A stretch of DNA of 64,000 nt from Epiperipatus broadwayi (GCA_028023455.1 JAQFVV010000012.1:9462499-9526498); one strand, 5' to 3'. Counted from the stretch's first letter, positions 1-13,110 are shown. Notes: generated from the letters alone by a model not told the origin. Numbers and translations are program-made.

Positions 1-280
1 GGGTCACAATTACCATATTATTTCGAATTTAAGTTGCCCTCAAATTTAAGCCACAATAGGATTTTAAAATTGGAAAAAAATAAAAAATAATAATTTTATA
101 ATAGGTATTGAAAAATAATAAACATTTTTATTTATTTAAATAGGAACTAATATAAATACAGTGTTACCTATTTTTTTGCAAATCTTCTTCAGACATAAAC
201 AATGAGCATTGCCAATTGCTCAACAAGCTTTGTGATAAATGTTTAGCCAGAGAAAGCATTTAAAATATCTGTCAGGACCC

Positions 281-410
281 CCCCCCAACCTCTGACCATG
301 GTTTTGTGCTTCGGCACTCCTCAGAGAGGCGCTAGGATAACTTCAGACATTAGATCTAAAAATACCAACTCAAAGCCAGCACTTATCTAAAAGTTATTTA
401 TTGAGTGGGG
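281..410. other. GC-richer island with poly-C run and UUCG-type hairpin
   Basis: A poly-C run is followed by a block much richer in GC than its surroundings. It contains the perfect hairpin GTGC-TTCG-GCAC. An outer helix, CTCTGA with TCAGAG, can enclose it. I do not recognise a known RNA family. It could be a piece of an old repeat or a structured RNA remnant. No other copy was seen in this window. Confidence 0.3.
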
Positions 411-859
411 TCGTGTAATCAATGACTCTATTTTTCTTTAGACATACTTTCATTTTTAGACTTTGAGAATGATTTTAAGAGTTTTTAAACATTGAAATAA
501 CTTTTCCTTCATGGCTTTCCAATGACAAACATTCCTTTCATCAACCATAATTTTTTTACTAGCTGCACAATTTCCAATTTCTTTGATGCACAATATAACT
601 TCTTTTAATTTCAACATCATATGTAAAGACATTTTTTCATCATTAGTGAGTAAGGCAATAAAAAAAACTCAAAATTCAAATAAAGTCAGAAACAGTATGA
701 TTCTATATAGCTGCTATCAAACAGCAACTGGATTAATTCAGAAAAGTGTGAATGGTGAACCCCTAAATGAACTGCTATCAATGATCATAATACTATGCAC
801 TTGCATAGAGTGTAAAGCAAAAATCCATCATTGCAGAGTGGGAGATTGGCAGAAATAAA

Positions 860-3800
860 ATGTTAAAATATTCACTTTCAATTTAACCAGCACCCTAATT
901 TTATTTCTTCAAAATTTGGATTAAAAATGTGACTTAAATTTAAAGTAATTAATAAAGTACTAATATGGAAGGTATGGAATGAAATACTAACATGTAGCTT
1001 AGTACTCAAGCTTATAAAAAATCAATTTAAAATAAATGTGAGTGAATTATTGCTTCTAATATGAATGAATGAAAACCCAGGGTATGTTTTTTTTATTTAT
1101 TCAGTAATTTTATTGTTAGAACTGGCTAATAAATATTATTGATATCCTATTACGTGACTCACTTCACAATCTGTAGCAGATATTAGCAGACTGACTATTT
1201 AAACTCTGATTGGACTGAATTCTTTTCAAAGTCTGAACTATATTTTGAAAAAAATTATACTCTGTTAAAATTCTTCTTTGAAATATCTTTTACAATCTTT
1301 CTATGTCATCACTTAACCTGCTTATGTATTCTTCAGTTCAAAAACTAATCTATTCATCTATACGATATATTTTGTGGAAAATATCTCTGATCATTTCATC
1401 TTGTTTTCCACATCTTTAATTACTTATGATTGCCATGAATAAAATAGTTTGTTTTTTTTATATAAACATAACTTAATATTTTTTAATTTTACATAAATTA
1501 TCAATTTATAATTGAAAGTTATTTGGATTTTTTTTTCCAATTTGAGCTGTAAATTGCATTTCACTAACAATTAAATACCTGTAAACATATTTTTTTTACT
1601 GTTCAAATCTAACACAACAAATTAATACATGTATTTGGAACAATCCACACTCTATCCACTGCAATAGTTATGTGGTCCTTGTGAATACACATTATAAAAT
1701 TGGTATACACAGGCATTGTACTACTTTTACGAATATTAAAGACAAAAATTATTTCAATTTCAAGCCTTGAATAATTCCAAAAATCGCTTACACAAATCTC
1801 TTTCCAATTTTTTTTACAGAATCAAAATACTTTAATTAATTAAAATCATTGCTATAAATTTATCCCTAGTGCAGATAAATTTGGGGTCACATAGCTTTCC
1901 ATGGAAAAACTGAATATTTATTTATTTCATCTACATTGCTATAACATCAAAATCCTTATTTTTAAGTAACTTTTCTACTTTAAATCCCTAAATGCCTTGA
2001 ATTAAATTTATGTCATTGTTACCTGATTCACAGTTGTCAAAATATGTTATTCGTGTAATGAAAACAAAATAGAGTTGCTTTAATATTGTTTATCTACTTA
2101 TTGCCTTTTCTTCAATTTTAGTTTCTATTTTCACATTTAAATCTTAAGCTATATTGATTTTAAATTATTTAACATTACAAACTAGTATTTCTCTTATACT
2201 ATTCCGATCCTTTCTGGATCTTTGCATGCATTCTAAATAGATGATTTGGATATTCTGTGAGGAGAAAATGATAAGAGTTGTAACTGTTTTACTCTCTTTA
2301 CTGATATATTCAGATAAAAATATTAATTCATTTCCTTTGATGTTTAGCAAATAATCCAATTCTCTAACAAACCTACTCATGATAAGTTCTATCATGACGG
2401 GAAAAACTTTATTGATTGCACCACTCTCCTATCATTGATTAAACAATATCAATATGTACATTCTTCAGTAGGATGGTTGAAGAGTGTGCCATTCTTTCAT
2501 AGTTCAACAAATACTGTTAAAAGAACAATCTGGTTAGCTTGCACTCACAATTATACAACTTTGTGAACAAATGCCTCAAAGACCCACCATTATTTCTCCA
2601 ATGATCTTTGGGATTTGAGCAACTATCATCCTCATCTTCCCTAATATCATCGCCATCAAAATTTTCTCAATTCATCACTTTTACGTATGTCTCTTATTCA
2701 AATTCATGGTCAGTTATCCTGTAAATGCAATTGCATAAAGAAGTCTTAGTGTTACATTTTGTAGTTTCTTTTGGCTCATTATTTATTGCCATTATTTTTA
2801 AAAGAAAATTAATTTTGTGATTTGAGACATTCATCTACAATTTTTTTTAGAACATTTATTTTGTGATTTGAATTCACCTTCCTTCCATTCTGAATCATCA
2901 GTCGAATGATTTCTTATATTCAATTATTTTACTATCAGTGCCAATAAGCAATTGTTCCACTTGGTTAGGGACATTGTGCCTCATTATTCTTATTATTTGA
3001 TTTTTTGATAGTACCTTTGTTGCTAGAATGCTTGGTCACATGGTTTTGAAAAAAAATAACATGCATGTTTTTCCTCTGCATTTTTCTTGAGACATTTGAT
3101 ACTTGGTACCCTATTAATAATCTTCACTCCAGTAACAATTTATAATGCTTTAAATTTCTGAAAAAAATATTTATCTACAGACCAATTGCCTGAGATAGTC
3201 TCTTCAAATAATGATAGATTATGAATAATTTAGTTTCGTTGATCATCTGTTTCATCAAATTTAAAATAAAGTATCTATTTAAACTATTCAGATATTTAGA
3301 GAACTGTACCAGCTTAGCTTGCAAGAGTTATCACTTTTAAAACTGATTAACAGTGCTAGGGACTTGTTTGTAAATGTTGAATATGATGAACTCATCTTCT
3401 TTCCATTTTCTCTGCATATTATTTATTTCCATTTTAAGGAAGGTTACAGATAAACTTCTTATAATGTATATATAAAGAGAAAGATAGTTAGAAAGATATA
3501 CATATAAATGCATGATTAACAACACACATATATGTACAGAAACACAAACAAGTATACATTAATTACACATAAATATCGATAGAGACAAACATAAACAAAA
3601 TCTAAAAATACATATATAGAGACAATCACAAAAACATATAAATACAGACATACTAATTTATTGTATATTTAAACAAATAACTGCTAAATCTTTTTTATAA
3701 TAGAATGATTATTTAAATACAAGTATAATATTACTAAAAAAAATGTTTTACATTTTTTTTGTCATATTCTCATTAATGACATTTTTATTTCATACTTTTC

Positions 3801-4155
3801 TATAAAATACTTATCAGTTTACTAACTGTGATCTTTATTTGAATTTTAATTGCTTAACTTTAGAACATATTATTTTAAAAAATCAATCATTGATTTTATT
3901 ATTTGTACACTCCAAGAGTGGAATTAATAGAGGATAGATATTATTAAAAAAGCTGCATGAAAAAAAATTGGTTTAAAATCATAAACTACTTTCAGACAGT
4001 TATGAATCATAAAAGGTCAAAATTATGTAAAACGAAGTTCATAATTTAATAATTTAGTTAATATCCTGCAGTTTCCAGTACTATAACTGTTATTCCGTTT
4101 CTCTATTTATTTATTGAAAATGGCGGCATCGTTTGTGTATCATGTATCTAATGAA
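860..4155. other. AT-rich non-coding stretch, nothing recognised
   Basis: Both strands are dense in stops, with homopolymer A/T runs throughout. The only internal structure I see is a loose ACATA/ATACA-rich tract at about 3490-3660. The short open frames here show no family motif. Confidence 0.6.
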
Positions 4156-4159
4156 ATAT

Positions 4160-4480
4160 AATATTTTTATAATCCAGTTCCTCTCCCTGGCCTTCAGTCT
4201 GGATGATAAGCCAGTGTTTATGTTTCCTCTTCTGTCGGACAGCAGTCATAGCTACAAATCTCCAGCTGGTGCCAAATAAACGCTTTGCTTTGTGCCCCTA
4301 TTAATTGCTGAGAGAATAGTCGGCAAATCTTCAAAGACTAGTAGCTGAGGTGTAAATTGAAATCGGCAGCAACTGAGGCCTGAAAGAAGTTTAAAAGGTA
4401 TTGAAGGGAGGAGAGATGATAGAACAGTGTAAAGAGTTACATCTGATACCTAAGTGTCTCATACAAGTCATAGCGCCATA
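4160..4480. promoter_or_regulatory. Candidate conserved non-coding element / enhancer island
   Basis: About 300 bp have balanced base composition and high complexity inside an AT-rich desert. There is no long open frame, no inverted repeat, no tRNA box and no second copy in the window. The block contains TAATTGCT and ATTAATTG (homeodomain-like) and CTTTGTG (SOX/TCF-like). Such islands are what conserved developmental elements look like in invertebrate gene deserts. This is an inference from composition only; the alternatives are an old single-copy transposon fragment or an exon. Confidence 0.35.
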
Positions 4481-5210
4481 TTTTTTAAAAAGATTAAACA
4501 AGCGGAACCTCAAGAAGAAGTGGGAGATTTTTTTTTTCATTATTAATTAGTTTATTAAAAACTTAGTAAACTATTAATGATGCATTTAAATAATGTACTG
4601 TATAATTAGAATAAATGTATATATGCACATTACGCTAATTTTTATATCAAACGGCAATTTGAGCTAATTAGGCAATAGCGTAATTTCATGAATGGTTATT
4701 TACGGTAAATATAATTACATATATAGATAATATCTTTAAATATGTAAACATATTTAAGTTTACGATAAGTTTTTGTTTGCTTTCATAATTATTCTGAAAA
4801 CATTTAAATATTTCTTTCTTCTATCATAACTGAATTTGCCTACAATGTTTGTCAATTGAGATTTAAGTCAGAGATAACACAACATTTTTTACGTAGTTGA
4901 GATTTCCAAATTAATCTCAGAATTTTTTCAGTTGGTGTACCCATATCCAATCCAGCCAATCATTTGACATTGATCAGTAAATGAGTATTTAGCCATATTT
5001 ATTGGAATAAAAGTGGTAACAAAAACAAACAAATATATAAACAATCTTTACAAATTGGCAATTAATAACTAAACACACAGGCTTATTATATACCTGTGTC
5101 TATATATGTAATATATAGGGTATATGAGCACAGACTTTCACATGATCCACCACTCTCCACACTATCTCATAATACTAATACACTTGAACACATATATGTT
5201 GAAAAGATAA

Positions 5211-5273
5211 ATAATCACCAATAATATAAGTATTTCATGCTAAACCAGCAATCATCAGTTGGTCCAGATTACC
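5211..5273 (-). ncRNA. Hammerhead ribozyme motif, family A (altered stem III)
   Basis: Read on the minus strand: outer stem I TAATC/GATTA, inner stem I ACCAA/TTGGT, intact CTGATGA, stem II TGCT/AGCA, intact GAAA. The stem III region is changed and lengthened relative to other copies (TACTTATATTA instead of TACGTATA), so cleavage competence is doubtful. Confidence 0.6.
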
Positions 5274-5601
5274 ATCTCATATACCCTATATATTACATAT
5301 ATAGACACAGGTATATAATAAGCCTGTGTGATTCAGTTATTACATAGTAGAGATGTCTGTCCATTCCTTGTATATGTATTAAATGGATTATGTCCTGTAT
5401 ATGAGGGGTTAGACTGACTTTAGGTCAACATGGGTGTGACAAGAATCTTGGCCTCAGGGTGACCTTTGAGCATTCCACCATGAGATTTTCAATTGGATGG
5501 ATGTTTGAAGTGTTGGAGTAGATTGAAGCCTGTCCATTAAAGTATAAGGATTGGCTATCTTAATATATATCTGAACACTTGTAGCATATATGTGTAGAGA
5601 T

Positions 5602-5660
5602 GGTAATCTGGACCAACTGATGATTGCTGTTTTAGCATGAAATACGTATATTGATGATTA
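5602..5660 (+). ncRNA. Type I hammerhead ribozyme motif, family A
   Basis: Outer stem I is TAATC (5604-5608) with GATTA (5656-5660). Inner stem I is ACCAA (5612-5616) with TTGAT (5651-5655), containing one mismatch. The core CTGATGA is at 5617-5623 and GAAA at 5639-5642. Stem II is TGCT/AGCA with a 10.1/11.1 U-U mismatch. Stem III is only a few base pairs, and the predicted cleavage follows A5650 (AUA triplet). All invariant core positions are present. Confidence 0.65.
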
Positions 5661-5771
5661 TTTATTTTTTCAACATATATGTGTTCAAGTGTATCAGTGT
5701 TATGAGATAGTGTGGAGAGTGGTGGGTCATGTGAAAGTCTGTGCTCATATACCCTATAAATTGGCAATTAA

Positions 5772-6960
5772 CTAAATTGCTAAACAGAAATATTTATCCA
5801 GTATTTTTTAACACTTATAGAATGAGTTGGGTCCTATTACATACCTAATCTTACAATACTTTTTATCTTTTTTTTTTTTCAGAATATAATACTTTTTATT
5901 TGTTTCCATTATGCAAACACTTATATATTTCTTTTTTTTTCATAAATAAACTTATCTACAACATTTATCAACTGGGATTCAAGTGAACAAACCTAGTATT
6001 TTTCAGGTACCTGAAGCTTCAGAATAATTTCAAGATTTAATATTCAGATAGCACAGTTCTATCCAATCCAATCAATAATTAGATACTGATCAGTAATAAC
6101 TATTTAGGTACATTTACTTAGAAGATAGAAGAAATAATGAAAATCATAAACAATGTTCACAATTGACTTGCATGCAAAATCGCAATATTTAAAAACTATT
6201 TTTTAATACTTATAGAGAGGTTTGTGCTATAATGAGAATTATTTAAGAATGTTGCTTTAATTTAATCTTATATATATATATATGAGGACTTATATTAATT
6301 AAAATAGCTGCTTAATAAGTGAAATGATTGTTAGAATTATTGTATAGTACATCTCATTGTACAATTTGATTAAGCAAGTATATGAAAATGATAGATATTT
6401 ATGTTCATATATATAAAGTTAAACTATGGATTCAATACTTAAGTAGATATCCCCCCCCCCCAACCAAATGTAAATATTGTATCATACTCCAATCATTTTT
6501 TTTTTTTTTTACAATGAATGCATCAAAAATATCTTATTGATGTATAAAGATTAAATCATGGATATGATAAATAAATATACTTAATTGCTACATGATAATG
6601 CATTTGTGTGTTTGTGATGTATATAGATCTATAAGTGCTTTCATTTATTTACTTAAATTTGAAAAAGTGCAGAAAAAAAAAGTTATATTTAAATCTATTA
6701 CTAATAAATTATCATATTACTAATAAATACATTAGTTTGTTGGAAATTCAAATATATAAAAGTTATAACACAAATATGTGATATATATATTATAACGGAA
6801 ATGGTTATTCGTACGGTTGCTTAATTATTTGTGTATTCAATTATATTTATTTCGATTATTTTATTCTACATTATACTTAATTTATTATACTTTAATTCCT
6901 TTTCCGACTTTGATTCTTTATCCATTTATTGTGTCAACTTAGATTCTTTATTATCTTATT
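5772..6960. other. AT-rich non-coding stretch with an 11-bp poly-C run
   Basis: No recognisable gene or repeat was seen. A pure C run lies at 6451-6461, with (TA)n patches around 6270 and 6780. The rest is low-complexity AT DNA. Confidence 0.6.
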
Positions 6961-7540
6961 CATTATTTTAACCAACACCGTTACAATACAAGCAGAGAGC
7001 TAATACAGATACAAATTTAACTTCATATCTATACCCTTGACTGAACCCCAAGGCAATACGTACATATTATCTTGGCGTTATTTTTCCCAGCCAAGAACTC
7101 TCGGCTGCTGAACAGAGCAAACTATTTCAAAGAAACTTAGCAAATGTCCAGCGCTTGCTATTTATTTTTTAGAATTGGGATTTCGCACGAACAAGCAGCA
7201 CATGAATATCTTAAACAAATCAGTATGCCCCTTTAATCACTAATTACAGTTTCCCCCCTGTCGTAGCTTGGTGATAGGAGAATAAAGCAAGGATACGAAA
7301 TTTAATGACAAATATGTTTAATAATAATATTCACACTTTATATAAAAAATTACATTATAATAATAATAATAATAAACACACACTTATAAAATACATGGCT
7401 ATAATAAATATATGAAAATAGATCAGATATAAAAGTTCTTAAAGTCCGGTTGATAGAGTTCTATTTTTATCAAATCATTAATTTTATATTTAGTTATGAA
7501 TAGTAGACAAATGAAAATGCATGCATGCTTTTACCTAGGC

Positions 7541-7727
7541 TTTGTTGTAATTGTCCCATGGGTATTTCTTCTGAGCGCTCTTGATTAACTTCCTCAGGTT
7601 GTAGGGTTATTTTCGTTCCAGTTTTGCTTGTTGATTCCTTAGGTTCTCCATTAACTTCCTCCATTTGTGGGGTTATTTTCATCCAGTTTGCTGGTTGATT
7701 CTTTAGGTTGAGTTTCATCGACAGCTA
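7541..7727 (-). pseudogene. Coding-like relic with two 22-residue tandem repeats
   Basis: Two copies of a 66-bp direct repeat (equivalent positions 7584 and 7650 on the plus strand) read in one minus-strand frame. The unit resembles PKESTSKTGTKITLQPEEVN. The first copy has lost one base, which shifts its first half out of frame. A period divisible by three and a more balanced composition suggest former coding sequence. A CAG/GTAAAAG-like donor at the 3' end and a pyrimidine-AG at the 5' end make a small exon conceivable. No family is recognised; a gag-like or low-complexity retroelement protein is equally possible. Confidence 0.35.
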
Positions 7728-7781
7728 CAGAAGCGGCGGTCCCTCTAGCAGGTCAGGCAAAGATCTTACATTGTGAGTCAG

Positions 7782-7845
7782 TAATGAGACGGCTTGAATC
7801 CGAACCCATGTCCCTTTAACGCCACTAGCCACGCACTTCTTCCAT
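7782..7845 (-). repeat. tRNA-like SINE head (A box and B box)
   Basis: The minus strand has GTGGCTAGTGGCG, a good A box, followed about 20 bp later by GGGTTCGGATTCAA, a good B box. The spacing is slightly short for a tRNA, so this is a tRNA-derived pol III promoter rather than a functional tRNA gene. No defined tail or second copy was found. The phrase CAGGCAAAGATCTT just downstream recurs at about 8039, so the surrounding block may be one old element. Confidence 0.45.
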
Positions 7846-8549
7846 TTTCTTTTAGCTGTTGCTTCTCTAAAGTCTCTACTAGCAATGCCAGATAATAATT
7901 GTCATTTTCTTAATCTCTTTCTTTGTTCGTTGTTTTTAAAATTTTTAATTAAGACTTAGATTTCCAACCAATTCTTATCATTATGTTTCTTTATTTAATT
8001 AGTGGCCGGAATGTAAGTCCCAATTAATTTAACAGATCAGGCAAAGATCTTCCGTTGATAACATTTCTTTGTCCGTGGAATTTAATTTGTCCAACAGACT
8101 TTCACACCTACGGCCATATTGTTTCTTTTTATATATCACATATTACATTTATTTTATTTAAAGTTTACAATTCATTCATTTTTTCTTTCACATTTACGTT
8201 TTGCATTTATTTTAATTTGTTATAATATATTTTTTAAAAGAGAGAAGAAACGCATTTTTTTTTTATGCATCCACTTCCCTTCTCCCACAATAAACAAAAA
8301 TAATTTCTAGCATTTGACTTATAAGAGAGAAAGAGACACATTTCTTTATTTATGCAGCCCCCCTCCCCTTCTCTTACTATTACAAAATCCACAGTAATTT
8401 TGACATTAGAATTTCAATTTTTCTTTTCCTTCCTTTCTTTTTTTAAAAAAAATTTATTAGCTAATTTATTTCACCTTTATTACTTTCTAATTTTATTAAT
8501 AACTATATATGTGTGTCGACGACTTTACGTGGTCGTCACAATATATTGT

Positions 8550-11100
8550 AACAGGATGGGGTGTCGGATGAAAGGAAACAGGGTTTGAACTGGGGAATGG
8601 CAAAATCATCATCAACCCCATTTCAAAATATAAATAAAAATATCAATAACTTACAAAAGTATATATAAGTAGTATATGCAAAGGGAGCATGAGATCTAAA
8701 AACCTGTGAGAGATCAGCCAGCCAACTCAGAAGAGCAACTACAATAACTATACATCAATCATATATCAACCAGCATTATCAAAAAGTAAGTATGAGTAAT
8801 ATTCAAAATAAACCACTCATCATAATGAATTATCCACAATAAAATAAAATCAGTACAATAAATCAACAGTCAATCTTGTGACTGGATCGGAAATGGGTCT
8901 TCTGCAGACCAGGCTAACTATTGAGCCTTTGCCAGCTTGGGCAATTATTTAAGTATAACTTGGCTGCACCAACTTAGTGCCCATCCACTAGAATACACAA
9001 TAATCAGAAATCAAAAGAACAATGCTGGACATTTAAACATGCTGATCATCATTAATGCTCTGGCCACTTGTCCTGGCCAACTATAAACCTAACCTCTAAT
9101 AAGACTAAACTAAAATCAAAAGGTAGTGCATGGGCTTTAAAGAATATAATCTTATGTGCCAAACAGGATGATGATTGATCATCACTGGATGCCCCAAAAG
9201 CACTAATATATTCCCTCGTTGATATATTCATCCCATGCACAAATCTAGCTCAGAGAACATAAGCTCTATTACTGTATGTGACCAAGAGATGATGCAGTAC
9301 AATTTTTAACAACTCAATTCAAGTTTATTAACAATAAAAAAAAATGGTACTGTGGCTCTTCGCATTTCAATTAAGCTTCCTAATTTTTGAATAATATACA
9401 ATAATAAAAGTTATCACACCTTGATTTACAAGATTACTACAAAATTCAAGTTATTACATTGATTTACAATGTCTCTCAATGAGTTTACATGAATGCATAT
9501 ATATATATACACACACAGACATGCATTTTATAATATACAATGAAAACATTTCAATTAATTATAAAAAAATGGTTACATTTTACATATGTGTTATAATTGA
9601 CAAGCATCGGTATTTGCAATACAATTGATGGATATACGCACACATACATGTGTGTGTGAAATTTCTGAACATATTTGCTTGCTACAAAATAATTATCAAA
9701 ATCTTAAGTTATATAAAAATACAATAAATGATTCAAGTTTCAGTTAAATGGTATACATTTTACATACTAGGTTTACTGAAACATATATATATAATTTGCA
9801 CAGACGTGCAATATATTAATTTATCTACATATGTGTATTTATCACAATAAAATTATTAAAGATTATTTTCACAATTTAATTTTCCTTTGCTGAATATAGT
9901 CCTTTTCCCTATAAAATAAGAACTATTAAATTTTTGACAGATGATTGTTGATTGATTTAAAATGTCTTTTTTTTTTTTTTAAATGAACGAGAGATAAAAT
10001 CGTTTTATAGAATTAAAAAATATATAAATCTTAAAATGACTTTTTGCTTGATTAGTTAATGCTGATGAAGTAGGCAAGGTGAGATAGGAAAAATGAATAT
10101 GTGAACTGCAGCTCCCTATGCCATGATAATTAGACTTCCAAGCATGGACTTCCAGTACACAATGCCCCATGATGTCACAAGAGAATACCTCATCTTTAAG
10201 CATTATCTCTCTTGTACCTAGAGAGATCATCGATGAGGAGTATCCAGAGAAAAAATATCAGGCACTGAGCCAGCCCTACTAATCTCCTGTGAGTCTTAGG
10301 GGCCTATACATGTGGTCTATCCATGAGACCATGGCCTATTCATGAGGCCAATATACACTGCTGGACTATTCTAGGAGGTCAATCATCTAGGTCTGGATAG
10401 TGTCAAGCCTATACTTCAGAACATCATGAACACACTACATCCAGGCAGCCCTGGTCAACTATACACCCACCATAAACATGAAAAATATTCACGTATCACT
10501 TCCAAAATGTCATTTTGCTAAAGAAATTATTTAAAATTTCATTATCATATATAACTCTACTCACCAACAGCTGTATATATGTTTATCTGTGCTTTTCTGC
10601 CTTTAGATATGTCAGCATATATATAATTACTTCTTCAGCAAGCTGGGTTTCCCTGGGCAAGCTGGAAGATTTTTCTTGGTAAGTTTTGTTTTAATGATTG
10701 TCATCATCAGGAAAAATATAATCCATGTAAAATGTTGGTCGGTAGTTGGTCTCTTTCTGCCTAGAATTATTCCAGGCAAGCAGCTGTCTTGGTTTGATAG
10801 ATTTCAGGCAAGCAACTGTCCTCTCCACGTTTAAGGCTATGAATTTCAGCACAAAGAAGTGGGTCATTTTTCTCCATGTGAATTCAAACTCCTGTGAAGG
10901 AAAATAGTAGCAGCTCTTAGATCTACTGTCCTGCCTCCAGCTATATCAGTTCATGGTAGCTATTCTTCCAACTCTATGGTCAGCTAAAACCAATTGCTGC
11001 AAACTTCAAGAAGCTGCAACAAAATATTATAACCAACTTTGCAGCTGACCAGCTCTTACAAAAACTACTACCCAGACTGTGGCTGATATTTTTATCAGCC
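8550..11100. other. GC-richer unclassified zone, possibly old transposon sequence
   Basis: Blocks at about 8880-9300, 10040-10460 and 10620-11100 are clearly less AT-rich than the rest of the window. They contain small near-repeats, for example CAGGCAAGCAGCTGTC and CAGGCAAGCAACTGTC about 35 bp apart near 10.8 kb. No terminal repeats, protein motifs or tRNA boxes were found. The open frames at 9052-9240 and 9979-10230 (minus) resemble nothing known to me. Decayed LTR or LINE non-coding sequence is possible. Confidence 0.35.
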
Positions 11101-12680
11101 CTTTTATAAATCATTTGAAGTGATAACACTAAATTTAAAAATGGGTTTTTTTTCTAATCCCTTTTGAAAATAAGCTTGAAATTTTATCAAGGTGTGATAT
11201 ATATGTTTTCACCTAGATAATAGATATTTACAAATTAATTAAAATATTTCAAAAATACCATACTTGTTTTTAAATTTCAAAATCAGAATAATACAATATT
11301 TATATTTATTCAGACCTTTTAAAAATTTAATTTATAAAACAATATTTCAAATCAGAGTTATTATTTATTATTATTTCAATGAATGTAGAAAATATCTACT
11401 ACAACTTATAACTGTGTTTATTTCTACTTTTCCTTTATTTTATATATATATATATATGCACACACACTATATTATTGTGTGCTATGTAACCCAACTGCTT
11501 ACAATATATATATACAGGATTTTCTTCAATGAACCTTTTATCAAACATTGAGAACAACACATATATGAAATGATAAAAAAAATGTATAGGCATGTGTCAC
11601 TGAATGGATGGCTTTCAAAACACATGCCAAATAAGTCATATGAAGTAAAATGTTGATCGTCCAAACAAGAAACAAACAGTTAGGATGATTTAACATACAC
11701 AAAAGAATCAAATCTATATATATATACTTTACAGAATATTATTACTATTATGTTTTCAAATATGAAGTATTATTAAAAAAAAAACTGATCTATGACAGTT
11801 TATACAATTTAAAGACTTTACACACACTTCAGTTAGTGTTTGAGATGTCAGTAAGCAAAAGATAAAATTTATTTAATAGATAAGATTACACCGATAAGCA
11901 ATATATTAGATTTTTTATATATGTAATACAGTAATGACAAAAAATGCTATATCATGTAGTGTTTTTAAAAGATATAATTTCTTTTAAATGAAGATTATAC
12001 TTTTAGAAGTATGTCTTGTATTATATTTTGATTTCTTCTAGTTGTTTTGTTTATTTTTTATAAATTATTTATTCCTAATACTGATGATGAGCAGTAAGAA
12101 TGTAGAATGATAGTTTGGAAATAATCATAACCCTAACAAAATGCTTATTTTTTATTAATCACTTATTGCAAATATTATACTGGACAGTAGCAATTAATGA
12201 TGGGCTGGTGATGATCATAACTATATTAATGACTTAAGGCTAATATTGATGTTGGACACTAACAATATGTATCAAATTGCATGAAAGAAAACAATTACAA
12301 ATATTTGTCAGAGTTTCTAAGACACTGTGATGACTATTTTTAGCAATCATAAACAACAAGATAGTTACTACAAAACATATATCCTCAAATAATAATTAGA
12401 ATAAACGTATTGAGCAATATGTTTATTGTAATGTGTTTACTAGATGTTATAATCACAGAGAAGAATCATAGTAATGATTGTTCAGATAATGGAAACCCTT
12501 CTATAGATTGTACATATTTTGATTTCTTTATTTAGAGATACTTTCTTACAAACAACGCACATAAATAATATAATTGTTTTTCTTTTGTTTTTGGTTTTTT
12601 GATAAAAAAAATTTCTTGATTAATGTATTTTACAATAAACATCTAATTTTCTTCACCTTAAAAATAACATATATAAGCAA
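11101..12680. other. AT-rich non-coding stretch
   Basis: Low-complexity AT sequence with (TA)n patches near 11440 and 11720. Nothing recognisable was seen on either strand. Confidence 0.6.
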
Positions 12681-12684
12681 TGAA

Positions 12685-13110
12685 TATATCATCATCATCA
12701 TCAACCATTATCAATCCACTGCAGAATGAAGGTCTCTCCAAGTTCATTCCACCTTCTCTGATCTTCAGCTTCTCTTCTCCACAGCACCCCTGCACACATT
12801 CTTATTTCATTTATCCATCTCACATGTGGTCTCTTTTTGGGTCTTTTAAATCTCTTAGAATCCAGTTTAAGATTTCAATTGTCCATCTATTATAAGCTTT
12901 TCTAGCAATATGACTAGTCCAACGCCACTTGACTTTTAATTTTTTCAATGAGGTCAGTAACACCTGTTTCTTCTCTTACCCATACATTGTGTTTTCGATC
13001 TCTTCTTGTTACTCCCAACATGCATCTTTTCATACTTCTTTGAGTAGTCTGAAGTTCTCTGTATTGCTCTTCTATTAAGTGTCCAAGTCTCAGATCCACA
13101 TATATATATT
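12685..13110 (-). mobile_element. 5'-truncated RTE-type LINE, 3' end
   Basis: The minus strand encodes a typical RTE C-terminal stretch, including ELQTTQRSMKRCMLGVTRRD and TGVTDLIEKIK. It continues to the element's 3' end, with an (ATG/TGA)-type simple tail visible as ATCATCATCATCATC on the plus strand at about 12688. The same 3' sequence recurs at 49.03 kb, so both belong to one family. This copy keeps about 430 bp and is cut off near an AT-rich (TA)n patch at about 13100, the usual outcome of incomplete reverse transcription. Confidence 0.8.

Larger units (their letters stand above)
5066..5757. mobile_element. Family A hammerhead-bearing foldback retroelement, copy A1
   Basis: The insertion is flanked by the exact 14-bp direct repeat AAATTGGCAATTAA at 5052-5065 and 5758-5771, taken as a target-site duplication. 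Inside, a short unit at 5074-5330 is bounded by two perfect 55-bp inverted arms (5074-5128 and 5276-5330). It is followed by a near full-length unit in the opposite orientation, 5331-5757. Each unit holds one hammerhead motif, pointing inward on opposite strands. There is no coding capacity. A duplication of this length argues for target-primed retrotransposition. The protein supplier is unknown; a Penelope-like or LINE enzyme is inferred. Confidence 0.8.

Noticed and set aside
6985-8555. Possible LTR retrotransposon bounded by GTTACAATA and TATTGTAAC
   Set aside because: Only a 9-bp inverted match; no direct long terminal repeats, primer-binding site, or pol motifs between them.
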